Assembly (NCBI GenBank): GCA_964247725.1
Contig: CAXTVM010000007.1
Coordinates: 1-64,000, forward strand
Reading direction: 5' to 3'
Source of the DNA: Lichenicola sp964247725
GTDB lineage: Bacteria > Pseudomonadota > Alphaproteobacteria > Acetobacterales > Acetobacteraceae
DNA: 64,000 nt
Within the stretch, counting starts at the first letter, position 1, and each line of letters opens with the position of its first letter. Shown here piece after piece: positions 53,591 to 61,959 of the stretch. The notes under the pieces were generated by a model. It had not been told where the DNA came from. It saw only the letters and a program-made list of their open reading frames with translations, and did not search any database. Both the position numbers and the translations under genes were made by a program.

Positions 53591-54570
53591 CGTCCGCTCA
53601 GCAGGCCAAGGCTTGACAGCAGGGCCTGCCTCTTCTCCAGGTTGAACCGGTCGGTCTCGTCCTGCACCCGGCGGATCTCCTGCCAGGCGGCGAACCAGTC
53701 GATGCCAGGCGCCGCCGCATCGTCAGCCCGGGCGGCCCCGCGTGCACGTTCCGATATGGCATCGCCGAGCAGGCTTAGGAAGGTGGAGAAGCCGCGCTCC
53801 CGGCGCAGCACGATGTCGGCGACCGCCTGCGACCGCAACGCGCCTGGCGGCTCGGCGGCCAGCACCTCGCGAACCAGCGCGTCCAGGGCGATGCCGTCCT
53901 CGGCCGCCAGCGCCAGCGCCCGGCCGGGCGCGCCCCCTCCCAGCTCGGCCAACCGCCGGCGGGAGTCGGCGTCCTGTTCCGGCAGCAGGCGCGCCAGGGT
54001 CGAGCGCATCGCGGCGGGCTCGAGCGGCGCCAGCCGCAGGGGGCGGCAGCGGCTGCGGATCGTCGGCAGCAGGCGGCCCGGAACGGCGCTGATCAGGATC
54101 AGCACCGCGTTCGGCGGCGGCTCCTCCAGGATCTTGAGCAGGGTGTTGGCGGCGCTGCGGTTCATCAGCTCGGCGTCGTCCAGGATCACCACCCGCCAGC
54201 CGCCCTCGGCCGCGGTCCGCCGCAGGAAGCCGGCGACCGGGCGCACCTCGTCGACGACGATCTCGCCGCGCAGGCGCTGGCGCTTCTCGTCCTGGCCGCG
54301 CTCGATGGTGAGCAGGTCTGCATGGGTGCCGGCGGCGACACGCCGGAACAGCGGGTCGGCGGGATCGATCGCCAGGCCGCGGCCGGGCCGGCCGGCCAGC
54401 AGCCAGCGCGCGAAGCGGAACGCCAGCGTCGCCTTGCCGATGCCGGGCGGGCCGGTGAACAGCCAGGCATGATGCAGCCGTCCGCCGGCGGCGTCGCGGA
54501 GGAGCGCTCGCTCGGCGACTTCGTGCCCGATCAGCCAGTCCTGCGCGCGCGGCCCGGCCGCAACGTTCAT
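53587..54570 (-). CDS. holB: DNA polymerase III subunit delta' (clamp loader)
   Basis: A 327-residue AAA+ protein. Walker A is FTGPPGIGKATLA (about 37-49), and the delta'-type NRSAANTLLKILEEPPP (around 130-146) is diagnostic. Walker A is near-canonical; delta' does not need to bind ATP, and the usual zinc-binding cysteines are not seen. It opens and loads the beta clamp. It overlaps metG by four bases and follows tmk by seven. Confidence 0.88.
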   Translation of the reverse strand: MNVAAGPRAQDWLIGHEVAERALLRDAAGGRLHHAWLFTGPPGIGKATLAFRFARWLLAGRPGRGLAIDPADPLFRRVAAGTHADLLTIERGQDEKRQRLRGEIVVDEVRPVAGFLRRTAAEGGWRVVILDDAELMNRSAANTLLKILEEPPPNAVLILISAVPGRLLPTIRSRCRPLRLAPLEPAAMRSTLARLLPEQDADSRRRLAELGGGAPGRALALAAEDGIALDALVREVLAAEPPGALRSQAVADIVLRRERGFSTFLSLLGDAISERARGAARADDAAAPGIDWFAAWQEIRRVQDETDRFNLEKRQALLSSLGLLSGR

Positions 54571-54577
54571 GGCCGGG

Positions 54578-55249
54578 TCATGATAAGGCGGGCGGCGCGG
54601 CCTCGCCGGCGCGCAGGTGCACGGTCACCGCGTCCAGCAGCGCATCGTTGACCTGCTCCACGGTGCCGGCCGCATCGATCCGCCGGACCCGCTGCGGCTG
54701 ATCGCGCGCGATCTCGCGGTAACCGGCGGCGACGCGGGCGTGGAAGGCGTCGTCCAGCCGCTCGTAGCGATCGGGATCGCCGTCGCGGTTCTGCAATCGC
54801 GCGCGCGCGCGCGCGCGCGGCAGGTCGAGCAGCAGCGTCAGGTCCGGCAGCAGCGGCGTGAGGTCGATCAGGGCACGGATGAAGGCGAGGATCCCGGGGT
54901 CGCCGCGTCCGAGCCCGTAGCCCTGGTAGGCCAGGGTAGAGTCGACGTAGCGGTCGCAGACGACCAGCCGTCCCTCGGCCAGGGCCGGCCGGATGGTGCG
55001 CTCGACGTGGTCGAAGCGGGCGGCGATGTGCAGCAGGATCTCGGCGTGCAGGTCCAGTTGGTGGTCGCCGGCCAGCAGGAACGCGCGCAACCGCTCGGCA
55101 CCGGGCGCGCCGCCCGGCTCGCGGGTGTGCAGCGGCCGGTGGCCGCAGGCGGCGAGGCGGTCGGCGAGCAGGCGCGCCTGCGTCGACTTGCCGACGCCCT
55201 CGCCGCCCTCGAGGGTGACGAACAGGCCGCCGGCCAGCGGCTCAGGCAT
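54578..55249 (-). CDS. tmk: Thymidylate kinase
   Basis: A 223-residue dTMP kinase: P-loop EGGEGVGKST (14-23), DRYVDSTLAYQGYG (about 98-111) and a lid region around PRARARARLQNRDGDPDRYE. It makes dTDP for DNA synthesis. The lid is encoded by a perfect (CG)11 run at 54798-54819, where slippage would break the frame. Gaps to dacA and holB are 30 and 7 bases. Confidence 0.92.
   Translation of the reverse strand: MPEPLAGGLFVTLEGGEGVGKSTQARLLADRLAACGHRPLHTREPGGAPGAERLRAFLLAGDHQLDLHAEILLHIAARFDHVERTIRPALAEGRLVVCDRYVDSTLAYQGYGLGRGDPGILAFIRALIDLTPLLPDLTLLLDLPRARARARLQNRDGDPDRYERLDDAFHARVAAGYREIARDQPQRVRRIDAAGTVEQVNDALLDAVTVHLRAGEAAPPALS
54798..54819. repeat. (CG)11 alternating dinucleotide tract inside tmk
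   Basis: Twenty-two bases of strict C-G alternation encode Arg-Ala repeats of the thymidylate kinase lid. Such tracts can adopt Z-DNA and slip during replication. It is in frame here. Confidence 0.9.
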
Positions 55250-55279
55250 GGCGAGGCGGCTTCGCGGCGCGGCCGCGAC

Positions 55280-56506
55280 TCAACCCGCACCGACGAAGTG
55301 CGCCAGCACCGCGACGGCGCGGTCGGGCAGGCTCTTGCGCGCGACCGATCCGTCGGCGATCAGGGGCACCTCCAGGTCGCCCACGGATGCGCCGGTGACG
55401 GTGACCTGGCCGATCCGCTGGCCGGCGGCGATCGGAGCCGAGACCGGCGCGTCGTAATCCAGCGTCACCCGCACCTTGTTCTCCCAGCCGTGCGGCACGG
55501 TGACCACCAGGGTGCCGCCGGCGGACAGGGCGACGGTCGGCTGCGCGCCGAGCCAGACCGGTGCGGTGCCCAGCACCTCGCCACGGGTCAGCAGCCGGAC
55601 GTTCTCGAAGTTGGCGAACGCCCAGCCGAGCAGGCGCTCCCCCTCGGCGGCGCGCGCCTGCGACGAGGGCAGCCCGTTCACCACCATGACGACGCGGTTG
55701 CCGCCATGGTCGGAACTGGCGCAGAGGCCGAAGCCGCCGGCGTCGGTGTGGCCGGTCTTCAGCCCGTCGGCGAGGCCCTTGTCGACCAGGACGTTGCGGT
55801 TGCCCTGGTTGATGTTGTTGAACCGGTAGTCCTTTTCCGAGAAGAAGTGATAGTACTCGGGGAAGTCGGCAATCAGGTGGCGGGCGAGCATGGCTACGTC
55901 GCGTGCCGACATGTAATGGTCGGCGTTCGGCCAGCCGGTCGCGTTGCGGAACTGCGAGTTCGACAGGCCCATGGCCTTCGCCTCGGCGTTCATCGACGCC
56001 ACGAACTGGTCCTCGGAGCCGGAGATGCCCTCGGCCAGGACGATGCAGGCGTCGTTCCCGGACTGGATCAGCATGCCGCGGACGAGGTCGCTGACCGCGA
56101 TCTGGCTGCCCAGCGGCACGAACATCTTCGAGCCCTGCATGCGCCAGGCCTTCTCGCTGACCGGCAGCATCTGGTCGAGCCGCAGGCGGCCCGACCGCAG
56201 CATCCCGAACACCAGGTAGGCAGTCATCATCTTGGTCAGCGACGAGGGTGGCATGCGCTCGTCGGCCGCCTTCTGCAGCAGCACCGCGCCGGTATTGACG
56301 TTGATGATGCAGGCCCAGCGCGCCGGTGTGTCGAGCGGCCCGACCGGCGTGTCGGCGGGGTTCGACGCGACCGGCGCCGCGTTCACGGCGGCGGCCGGCG
56401 GCGCCGCGGCGGCACCGCGGCGGGAGCGGGCCTGACTGCCGCGAATGGCGGACACGGACAGCGCGATGCTGCCGGCACCCGTCAACAAAGACCTTCTGCT
56501 GGCCAC
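55280..56506 (-). CDS. dacA: D-alanyl-D-alanine carboxypeptidase (PBP5-like)
   Basis: A 408-residue low-molecular-weight penicillin-binding protein, GTG start. The three active-site motifs are S89-L-T-K92 (SxxK), S149-G-N151 and K250-T-G252. A signal sequence occupies about 1-26 and a Pro/Ala-rich linker follows. The C-terminal PBP5-C-like domain is about 310-400. It trims D-Ala from peptidoglycan stem peptides. It lies eight bases after rlpA in a cell-wall block of three. Confidence 0.9.
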   Translation of the reverse strand: MASRRSLLTGAGSIALSVSAIRGSQARSRRGAAAAPPAAAVNAAPVASNPADTPVGPLDTPARWACIINVNTGAVLLQKAADERMPPSSLTKMMTAYLVFGMLRSGRLRLDQMLPVSEKAWRMQGSKMFVPLGSQIAVSDLVRGMLIQSGNDACIVLAEGISGSEDQFVASMNAEAKAMGLSNSQFRNATGWPNADHYMSARDVAMLARHLIADFPEYYHFFSEKDYRFNNINQGNRNVLVDKGLADGLKTGHTDAGGFGLCASSDHGGNRVVMVVNGLPSSQARAAEGERLLGWAFANFENVRLLTRGEVLGTAPVWLGAQPTVALSAGGTLVVTVPHGWENKVRVTLDYDAPVSAPIAAGQRIGQVTVTGASVGDLEVPLIADGSVARKSLPDRAVAVLAHFVGAG

Positions 56507-56514
56507 TGCGATCC

Positions 56515-57450
56515 CTACTCAACGATGATGTGCGCCCCGGTTACCCCGGCGCGGCGGGCGCGGTCCAGAGCGGCGTCGGCGGCCGCGACCTGCCCGAACG
56601 GCCCGATGCGCACGTCGTAGAGCGTCTCGCGGCCCGATCCGCTGATGTCGACGGTGCCGCCTGCCGCAGCCGCGACCTGATCGGCGTAGTTGCGCTGGCT
56701 GAACCGCCCCGCCTCGATCCACAGCGCGCCCGGATCTGGGACGCCTTGGGCGACCTCGGTCGACAATGACCCAACCGTCGGCTCCGGTTGATCGGCTGGG
56801 CCTGCCGCCGATGGGGCGGCGACGGCGGCAGGGGCAGCAGCACGGGCCTGGAAACGGGGCTGGCCGGGAGCGTCGAGCGTCTGCTCCTGCACGCCCTGCA
56901 CGGGGGCCGCGGCGATGTCGAGGTGGGGACCACCGCCGACCTGACTGGCGACGGTCCGGCTCAGCCCCGGATCGAGGTCGACCGCGATTCGCGCCGGTCG
57001 GCCGGCGACGATGCCCAGGCGCTGCGCCGCCGCCGGCGTCAGAGCCAGCAGGCGCCCTGGCGACGCCGGCCCGCGGTCGTCGACCCGGACCAGCAGCCGG
57101 CGGCCGTTCTCGAGGTCGGTGACGCGGATGACCGCCGGGAGCTGGAGCGTCTGGTGCGCAGCCGCCACAGCCGCCGGATCGTAGCGCTCGCCGTCGGCGG
57201 TCAGGAGCTGCGGGTGCGCCTGTTCGACCACCGCGAGTCCGGTCTGGTGCAGGTCCGGCTGCTCGCGCGGATAGAACCACGTGCCGCCGGCGCCCTGCCA
57301 GGGCTGGCCCACGGTATAATGTGGCGACGCCTCGGCGACCAGCGGCGGCGGCCGCCGCTGGCATCCGGCGACGCCCAGCGCCGCCATCCCGGCGACCGGC
57401 GCCATAACCACCCACTGCCGCCAGACGGCGCGGGGGTCGCGACCACGCAT
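56515..57450 (-). CDS. rlpA: RlpA-like septal lipoprotein with SPOR domain
   Basis: A 311-residue lipoprotein. The lipobox is LGVAGC (about 25-30). The double-psi beta-barrel domain (about 45-150) has NGRRLLVRVDDRGP with its probable catalytic Asp, and the C-terminal SPOR domain (about 240-311) binds denuded glycan at the septum. ATG overlaps the mltB stop by one base (TGATG). It cleaves or modifies glycan in dividing cells; relatives of this layout are lytic transglycosylases. Confidence 0.85.
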   Translation of the reverse strand: MRGRDPRAVWRQWVVMAPVAGMAALGVAGCQRRPPPLVAEASPHYTVGQPWQGAGGTWFYPREQPDLHQTGLAVVEQAHPQLLTADGERYDPAAVAAAHQTLQLPAVIRVTDLENGRRLLVRVDDRGPASPGRLLALTPAAAQRLGIVAGRPARIAVDLDPGLSRTVASQVGGGPHLDIAAAPVQGVQEQTLDAPGQPRFQARAAAPAAVAAPSAAGPADQPEPTVGSLSTEVAQGVPDPGALWIEAGRFSQRNYADQVAAAAGGTVDISGSGRETLYDVRIGPFGQVAAADAALDRARRAGVTGAHIIVE

Positions 57451-58454
57451 CAAGCGACCGCGTCACCGATGAGCCCGACCGCCAGCGCATAGAAGTCGGA
57501 TGGATTGTAGCGCCTGATGACGTTGAAGTTCCGGTAGACCATGAAGGCGTCGCCGGTCGGCCCGTCCGGCAGCAGCAGGGCGCCCGCGACGTCCATCCGC
57601 GAGAAGCGGCCGCCGTCGGCGCGGCGAACGCCGATCGCGTCCCAGCGGCTGAGGCTGCGCACGAGTTGGCGGCCGGACCCGGTGCTCTCGACCGGCTGCG
57701 TCAGCGTGACCGGCTGTCCCCAGGGCTCGCCGTCGACCCAGCCGCTCCGGGCCAGGTAGTTGGAGATCGAGCCGAACACGTCGGCGCGGCTGGTCCAGAT
57801 GTCGCGCCGGCCATCGCCGGTCTCGTCCACCGCGTAGCGCAGGTAGGAGCTCGGCATGAACTGCGGCTGGCCCATGGCGCCGGCGTAGCTGCCGAGCATG
57901 CCGGACGGCGACACGTCGCCATTGCCGAGGATTCGCAGCGACGCCATCAGCTCGGCCCGGAAGAAGCTGGCTCGGCGCCCGTCGAACGACAGCGTGGCCA
58001 GCGCATCCACCACGTTGAAGCTGCCGATACGAGCGCCGAAATTGGATTCGAGACCCCAGATGCCAACCACCACCCGCGGGTCGACGCCATAGCGCCGCCA
58101 GATGCCGATAAGCAGGGCGAGGTTCTCTTGGTAGGCCGCAGCCGCGCCCTGCCGACGCTGCGGCGGGATGACGCGCGCACGATACTGCGCCCAGGTCAGC
58201 GTGAACTCCGGCTGGTGGCGGTCGAGCTGGAGCACGTGGGCATTCGGCGCCTGCAGCGCCAGCGCCTCGTCAAGCACAGCGTCGGATATGCCGTCACGCC
58301 GGGCCTCGGCGCGAACGCCGTCCAAGAAGCGGGCATAGCCATCGGTGTCGATGGCACTTCCCTGTAGTCGTCCCCGTCCCCGGGCGCTCCCGCCGGCGAG
58401 TGCGCATCCGGCGACGGACATCAGGCTCGTCACGAAACGGCGTCGTGTGCTCAT
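57450..58454 (-). CDS. Lytic murein transglycosylase (MltB family)
   Basis: A 334-residue MltB-like enzyme from the ATG at 58454; a GTG two codons earlier (58460) is possible. The catalytic Glu is in GIWGLESNFG (Glu136), followed by GAMGQPQFMPSSYLRYAVD. The N-terminus has a twin-arginine-like TRRRF, a hydrophobic stretch and SVAGC, so it may be exported as a lipoprotein. It leads the mltB-rlpA-dacA-tmk-holB-metG-tatD-MBL run. Confidence 0.87.
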   Translation of the reverse strand: MSTRRRFVTSLMSVAGCALAGGSARGRGRLQGSAIDTDGYARFLDGVRAEARRDGISDAVLDEALALQAPNAHVLQLDRHQPEFTLTWAQYRARVIPPQRRQGAAAAYQENLALLIGIWRRYGVDPRVVVGIWGLESNFGARIGSFNVVDALATLSFDGRRASFFRAELMASLRILGNGDVSPSGMLGSYAGAMGQPQFMPSSYLRYAVDETGDGRRDIWTSRADVFGSISNYLARSGWVDGEPWGQPVTLTQPVESTGSGRQLVRSLSRWDAIGVRRADGGRFSRMDVAGALLLPDGPTGDAFMVYRNFNVIRRYNPSDFYALAVGLIGDAVA

Positions 58455-58536
58455 CGGCACGCTTTGCCACAGGCACGGCCATCAAGACAACGCGGTCGAC
58501 CGAACCACCCGCCGCCACGTCGCCGCCAGAGCCCTC

Positions 58537-59094
58537 TCAGGGCTTCGACTTCCGCCCCTCTCTAGCCCCGTAGAGCAGGTAGTGCAGGAACGGGTTCATC
58601 ATCGACGCGGCGACGTCGGCGTTGGCCGAGACGTACCAGGTGGTCTCGAAGTTCGCGTTCGGGTTGCGGCCCTCGCGGGCGCCGTTGTCGAAGAAATGCC
58701 GAATCGGATCGAGCCCGGCAGTGGCCACGTCGGGATATTGGGCGCGATACCAGTCCGTGTCGAACAGCAGGGACATCGGATCGATCACCGTGCCGGCGAC
58801 GCTTCGGATCACCTGCGGCGGCGTCTCGGGCGGTGTGCCGAGCGCGTTCGGCGCGGCCTTCGGCGTCCTCTCGGCGCGGCGTCCGGATGACGAGTTTACC
58901 GAGATCGCGGCGGCCTTATCCGCAGCCGGTCTATCCGCAGCCGGTCNNNNNNNNNNNNNNNNNNNNNNNNNNNNNNNNNNNNNNNNNNNNNNNNNNNNNN
59001 NNNNNNNNNNNNNNNNNNNNNNNNNNNNNNNNNNNNNNNNNNNNNNTATCCGCAGCCGGTCTATCCGCAGCCGGTCGGCTCTTGGTTTTCGTTG
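58537..59094 (-). CDS. Repeat-containing protein interrupted by an assembly gap
   Basis: The C-terminal 110 residues contain two copies of an FDxxWYxxxYPDVAxxGxxPxxHFxxxGxxEGRxP-type unit (FDTDWYRAQYPDVATAGLDP, then FETTWYVSANADVA), a module common in surface and glycan-related proteins. Upstream the frame is (PAADR) repeated, built from a 15-base unit, and it enters a run of 100 Ns (58947-59046). Beyond the gap the same repeat reappears. Because the gap length is arbitrary, the true number of repeats, the start and the frame are unknown. A TTG near 59094 reads GTTKTKSRPAADR and could be the start. Confidence 0.55.
   Translation of the reverse strand, partial: QRKPRADRLRIDRLRIXXXXXXXXXXXXXXXXXXXXXXXXXXXXXXXXXXPAADRPAADKAAAISVNSSSGRRAERTPKAAPNALGTPPETPPQVIRSVAGTVIDPMSLLFDTDWYRAQYPDVATAGLDPIRHFFDNGAREGRNPNANFETTWYVSANADVAASMMNPFLHYLLYGAREGRKSKP
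58917..59076. repeat. Tandem 15-bp repeat with a 100-N scaffold gap
   Basis: The unit TATCCGCAGCCGGTC occurs twice before the gap (58917-58931, 58932-58946) and twice after it (59047-59061, 59062-59076). The 100 Ns fill 58947-59046 exactly, a standard scaffold placeholder. The array is very likely longer than shown and failed to assemble from short reads. On the minus strand the unit encodes PAADR in frame. Confidence 0.92.
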
Positions 59095-59234
59095 TGCCCA
59101 ACGTGATCGATCCATGCTTAACAGGACGATGCTAGCCGATCCGGAGCCGGACGTCAGCCCTGCTCATGCCGCCGACAGGGGGCAACCGTGCGGTTAGACC
59201 GGCGTTGGGCCGGCCAAACGGACGGGAACATCGA

Positions 59235-61256
59235 GTGGCGCAGGCAACAGCGAAGCAGGGGCGGCCGTCAGCGAGGCGTCCCCGGAAGGGCCTGATCGTC
59301 CTGGGCGTCATCGCCCTTCTGATCGCTCTTCTGATCATCGTCTGGAGCTGGGACTGGTTCATCCCGATCGTCGATCGGCAGGCGTCGGCTGCGATCGGGC
59401 GGCCGGTGACGATCCAGCACCTCCACGTGCGTCTCGGCCGGACGGTGCAGGTCGTCGCCGACGACGTCGCGGTGGCCGGGACCGAGGCGTTCCCGCATCC
59501 GCTGGCCAGGATGAGCCACCTGACGGTGCAGGTGGAGCTGTTGCCGCTGATCCGTCATTTCGCGATCGTCGTCCCGCTGATCGACGTCGACCATCCTGTG
59601 GTCGAGGCGGACTCCAACCGTGCCGGCGCGAACAACTGGTCGCTCGGCCCCACTCAGAACAAGCCAGCATCCAGCGGCGGCGGCGGCGGCGGACCCAAGC
59701 TGGGGGTTCTACGGATCGAGGATGGTCGCGTCCATGTCGAGGACTCGAAGCTCCGGGCCGATTTCGCCATCCTGATCTCGACCCGGCACACACCTGATCC
59801 AGACGAGCGGCCGCTGCCGTCAGACGAGGGCCAGATCGTCGCCGATGCCAGGGGCACCTACGCCGGCCAGCCGATCACTGGACACTTTGTCGGCGGCGCC
59901 GTGCTCTCGCTGCGCGACAAGCGGCGGCCGTATCCGATCGACCTCAGCGTCGCCAACGGTCCCACCCACGTCACCCTCGTCGGCACGCTCGAGCAACCGC
60001 TGAGCTTCGGCGGAGCCCGGCTCAAGCTCCTGTTCGCCGGGCCGGACATGTCGCTGCTGTTCCCGCTGACGGCGGTGCCGATCCCGCAAACCCCGCCCTA
60101 CCGCGTCGAGGGCAACCTCGACTATGCGCACGACCACATCGAGTTCCGTGACTTCCACGGGCGTGTCGGGGCGTCGGACCTGAACGGCACCATCCGGGTG
60201 GTGCCCTCCCGGGTGCCGACGATCGATGCGAATCTAAACTCGCACAACGTGAACCTCGCCGATCTCGGCGGGTTCGTCGGATCGACACCGGGCAAGGCCA
60301 AGACCGATACGCCTGCGCAGAAGACCCAGATCGCGGCGGCGAACGCCAGCGGCGACATCCTGCCCACCAACACGTTCAACGTGCCCAAAATCCGGGCGGC
60401 CACGGTCCACCTGTCCTACAAGGGCGACCACATCGAGAACCCGAACCTTCCGCTCGACAACATCGTGGCCAGGCTCGACATCGAGAACGGGGACATCGAC
60501 CTGAAGCGACTCGATTTCGCGGTCGGCACCGGGACCCTGGAGAGCAGTGCGTCGCTCGATCCGACCGGCGACAGCTTCCGTACCAAGGGGCGCGTCGACT
60601 TCCACAACATCGACCTGTCGCGGGTGATGCAGGCCACTCATACCTTCAAAGGCAAGGGTATTATCGGCGGCCACGCCGATATTGCCACGGATGGTCGATC
60701 GATTGCTCAGATGCTGGGGAATGGCGATGGCGGTCTTACGCTGATCATGTCGGGAGGCGGCAACATCAGCGCGCTTCTGCCCGACATCGCCGGTCTCGAA
60801 TTCGGCAACGCCTTGCTGTCGGCTTTGGGGGTGCCGAACCGGTCGCCCGTGCAGTGCTTCGTCGCCGACATGCCGCTCAAGACCGGCATCCTGTCCACTA
60901 AAATCTTCCTGTTGCAGACCAGTGAGGCACGCACCGTCGGCCGTGGCACGATCGACTTCAGGAACCAGACGGCGGACTACAGCCTGACGACCCGCTCGAC
61001 CCGCTTCAGTGTCGGCTCACTGCCTGGGGCGATCAACATCACGGGCAAGCTCGGCAAGCCTTCGATCTTGCCAGGCGCGGAGGTGGTGGCGCGGGCCGGC
61101 GCCGCCGTTGGCCTCGGCGTCCTGTTCCCGCCGCTGGGCCTGCTGCCGACGATCCAGCTCGGGGTCGGCAAGGGGTCGGCGTGTGAGCAGGCGCTGACCG
61201 CGGCGGACACGCAACCGGCGGCGGGGCCGACGCCCCGGGCCCATCACGTGCGCTGA
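59235..61256 (+). CDS. AsmA-like membrane-anchored protein
   Basis: A protein of about 673 residues with one N-terminal membrane anchor (RKGLIVLGVIALLIALLIIVW) followed by long stretches of beta-strand-rich AsmA-like sequence; ADDVAVAGTEAFPHP and the C-terminal QTADYSLTTRSTRF match the family. Relatives form bridge-like structures between inner and outer membranes and affect lipid transport. A GTG at 59235 with GGGAA eight bases upstream is favoured over an ATG at 59166, which would add an Arg-rich leader. Confidence 0.77.
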   Translation: MAQATAKQGRPSARRPRKGLIVLGVIALLIALLIIVWSWDWFIPIVDRQASAAIGRPVTIQHLHVRLGRTVQVVADDVAVAGTEAFPHPLARMSHLTVQVELLPLIRHFAIVVPLIDVDHPVVEADSNRAGANNWSLGPTQNKPASSGGGGGGPKLGVLRIEDGRVHVEDSKLRADFAILISTRHTPDPDERPLPSDEGQIVADARGTYAGQPITGHFVGGAVLSLRDKRRPYPIDLSVANGPTHVTLVGTLEQPLSFGGARLKLLFAGPDMSLLFPLTAVPIPQTPPYRVEGNLDYAHDHIEFRDFHGRVGASDLNGTIRVVPSRVPTIDANLNSHNVNLADLGGFVGSTPGKAKTDTPAQKTQIAAANASGDILPTNTFNVPKIRAATVHLSYKGDHIENPNLPLDNIVARLDIENGDIDLKRLDFAVGTGTLESSASLDPTGDSFRTKGRVDFHNIDLSRVMQATHTFKGKGIIGGHADIATDGRSIAQMLGNGDGGLTLIMSGGGNISALLPDIAGLEFGNALLSALGVPNRSPVQCFVADMPLKTGILSTKIFLLQTSEARTVGRGTIDFRNQTADYSLTTRSTRFSVGSLPGAINITGKLGKPSILPGAEVVARAGAAVGLGVLFPPLGLLPTIQLGVGKGSACEQALTAADTQPAAGPTPRAHHVR

Positions 61257-61345
61257 CTGACCACGCCGAAGAAATGAGATGACGTCGGGTAGCGGGGAGG
61301 ATATGCCACCGCACCCCTGGTGGAGACGCCCCTCATTGTCCTGTG

Positions 61346-61375
61346 ACCGAACCCCCATCGCTACCCGGGTTCGGT
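61346..61375 (+). promoter_or_regulatory. Hairpin just upstream of the DedA gene
   Basis: A perfect 9-bp dyad, ACCGAACCC (61346-61354) and GGGTTCGGT (61367-61375), with a 12-base loop ends five bases before the GTG start of the DedA gene. It could terminate the AsmA transcript or fold over the ribosome binding region of the next gene. No U tract follows. Confidence 0.45.
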
Positions 61376-61380
61376 GACGC

Positions 61381-61959
61381 GTGTTCTCGCTCACCGTATC
61401 GGGCCTGCTGAAGTCGGCGGGGATGCATCCGCTGCTCCAGGCCCTGGCAATCGTGCTCGGTACCTTCGTGTTGGAGGATGCCGCGACGGTGCTGGCGGCG
61501 ATGCAGGTGCAGGACGGCAAGATCGCCTGGCTGGTAGCGCTCCTGGCGCTCTATGTCGGCATCGTGCTGGGCGATCTCGGTCTCTACGGCATCGGCCGGT
61601 TGGCGGCCCTCGTACCTTGGGCCCGACGCCTGATTCCCGATGACCGCCGTCTGCGAGGCCGGAAATGGCTCGATCGGCGCGTCTTCCGCGTCGTATTCAT
61701 CAGCCGTTTCATCCCCGGCGCACGGCTTCCGACCTACACCAGCTGCGGCTACCTGAAGGCGAGCTTCGGTCGATTCGCGGTGGCGGCGGTGCTAGCCACC
61801 TCGGTCTGGACGACTCTGCTGTTCGTGGTGTCGCGCCACGTCGGCAGCCTGCTGATCGCCCATTTCGGCACCTGGCGATGGCTCGGCGCCATCGTCTTCG
61901 CATTGTTCGTCGTGCTGATGGGACGCGTTCTGACGCGGCTGCAGGGAGAGCCAGGATGA
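61381..61959 (+). CDS. DedA family membrane protein
   Basis: A 192-residue DedA/VTT-domain protein starting at a GTG. ALAIVLGTFVLEDAATVLAA has the conserved acidic residue in the first re-entrant region, and FISRFIPGARLPTYTSCGYL is the family's R-F-x-P-G-x-R motif. DedA proteins flip or move lipid carriers, including undecaprenyl phosphate. The ATP-grasp gene starts on its stop (ATGA). Confidence 0.85.
   Translation: MFSLTVSGLLKSAGMHPLLQALAIVLGTFVLEDAATVLAAMQVQDGKIAWLVALLALYVGIVLGDLGLYGIGRLAALVPWARRLIPDDRRLRGRKWLDRRVFRVVFISRFIPGARLPTYTSCGYLKASFGRFAVAAVLATSVWTTLLFVVSRHVGSLLIAHFGTWRWLGAIVFALFVVLMGRVLTRLQGEPG

Noticed and set aside
54578..55249. The (CG) tract as a frameshift in tmk.
   Set aside because: The reading frame is intact across the tract, and both sides match thymidylate kinase in one frame.
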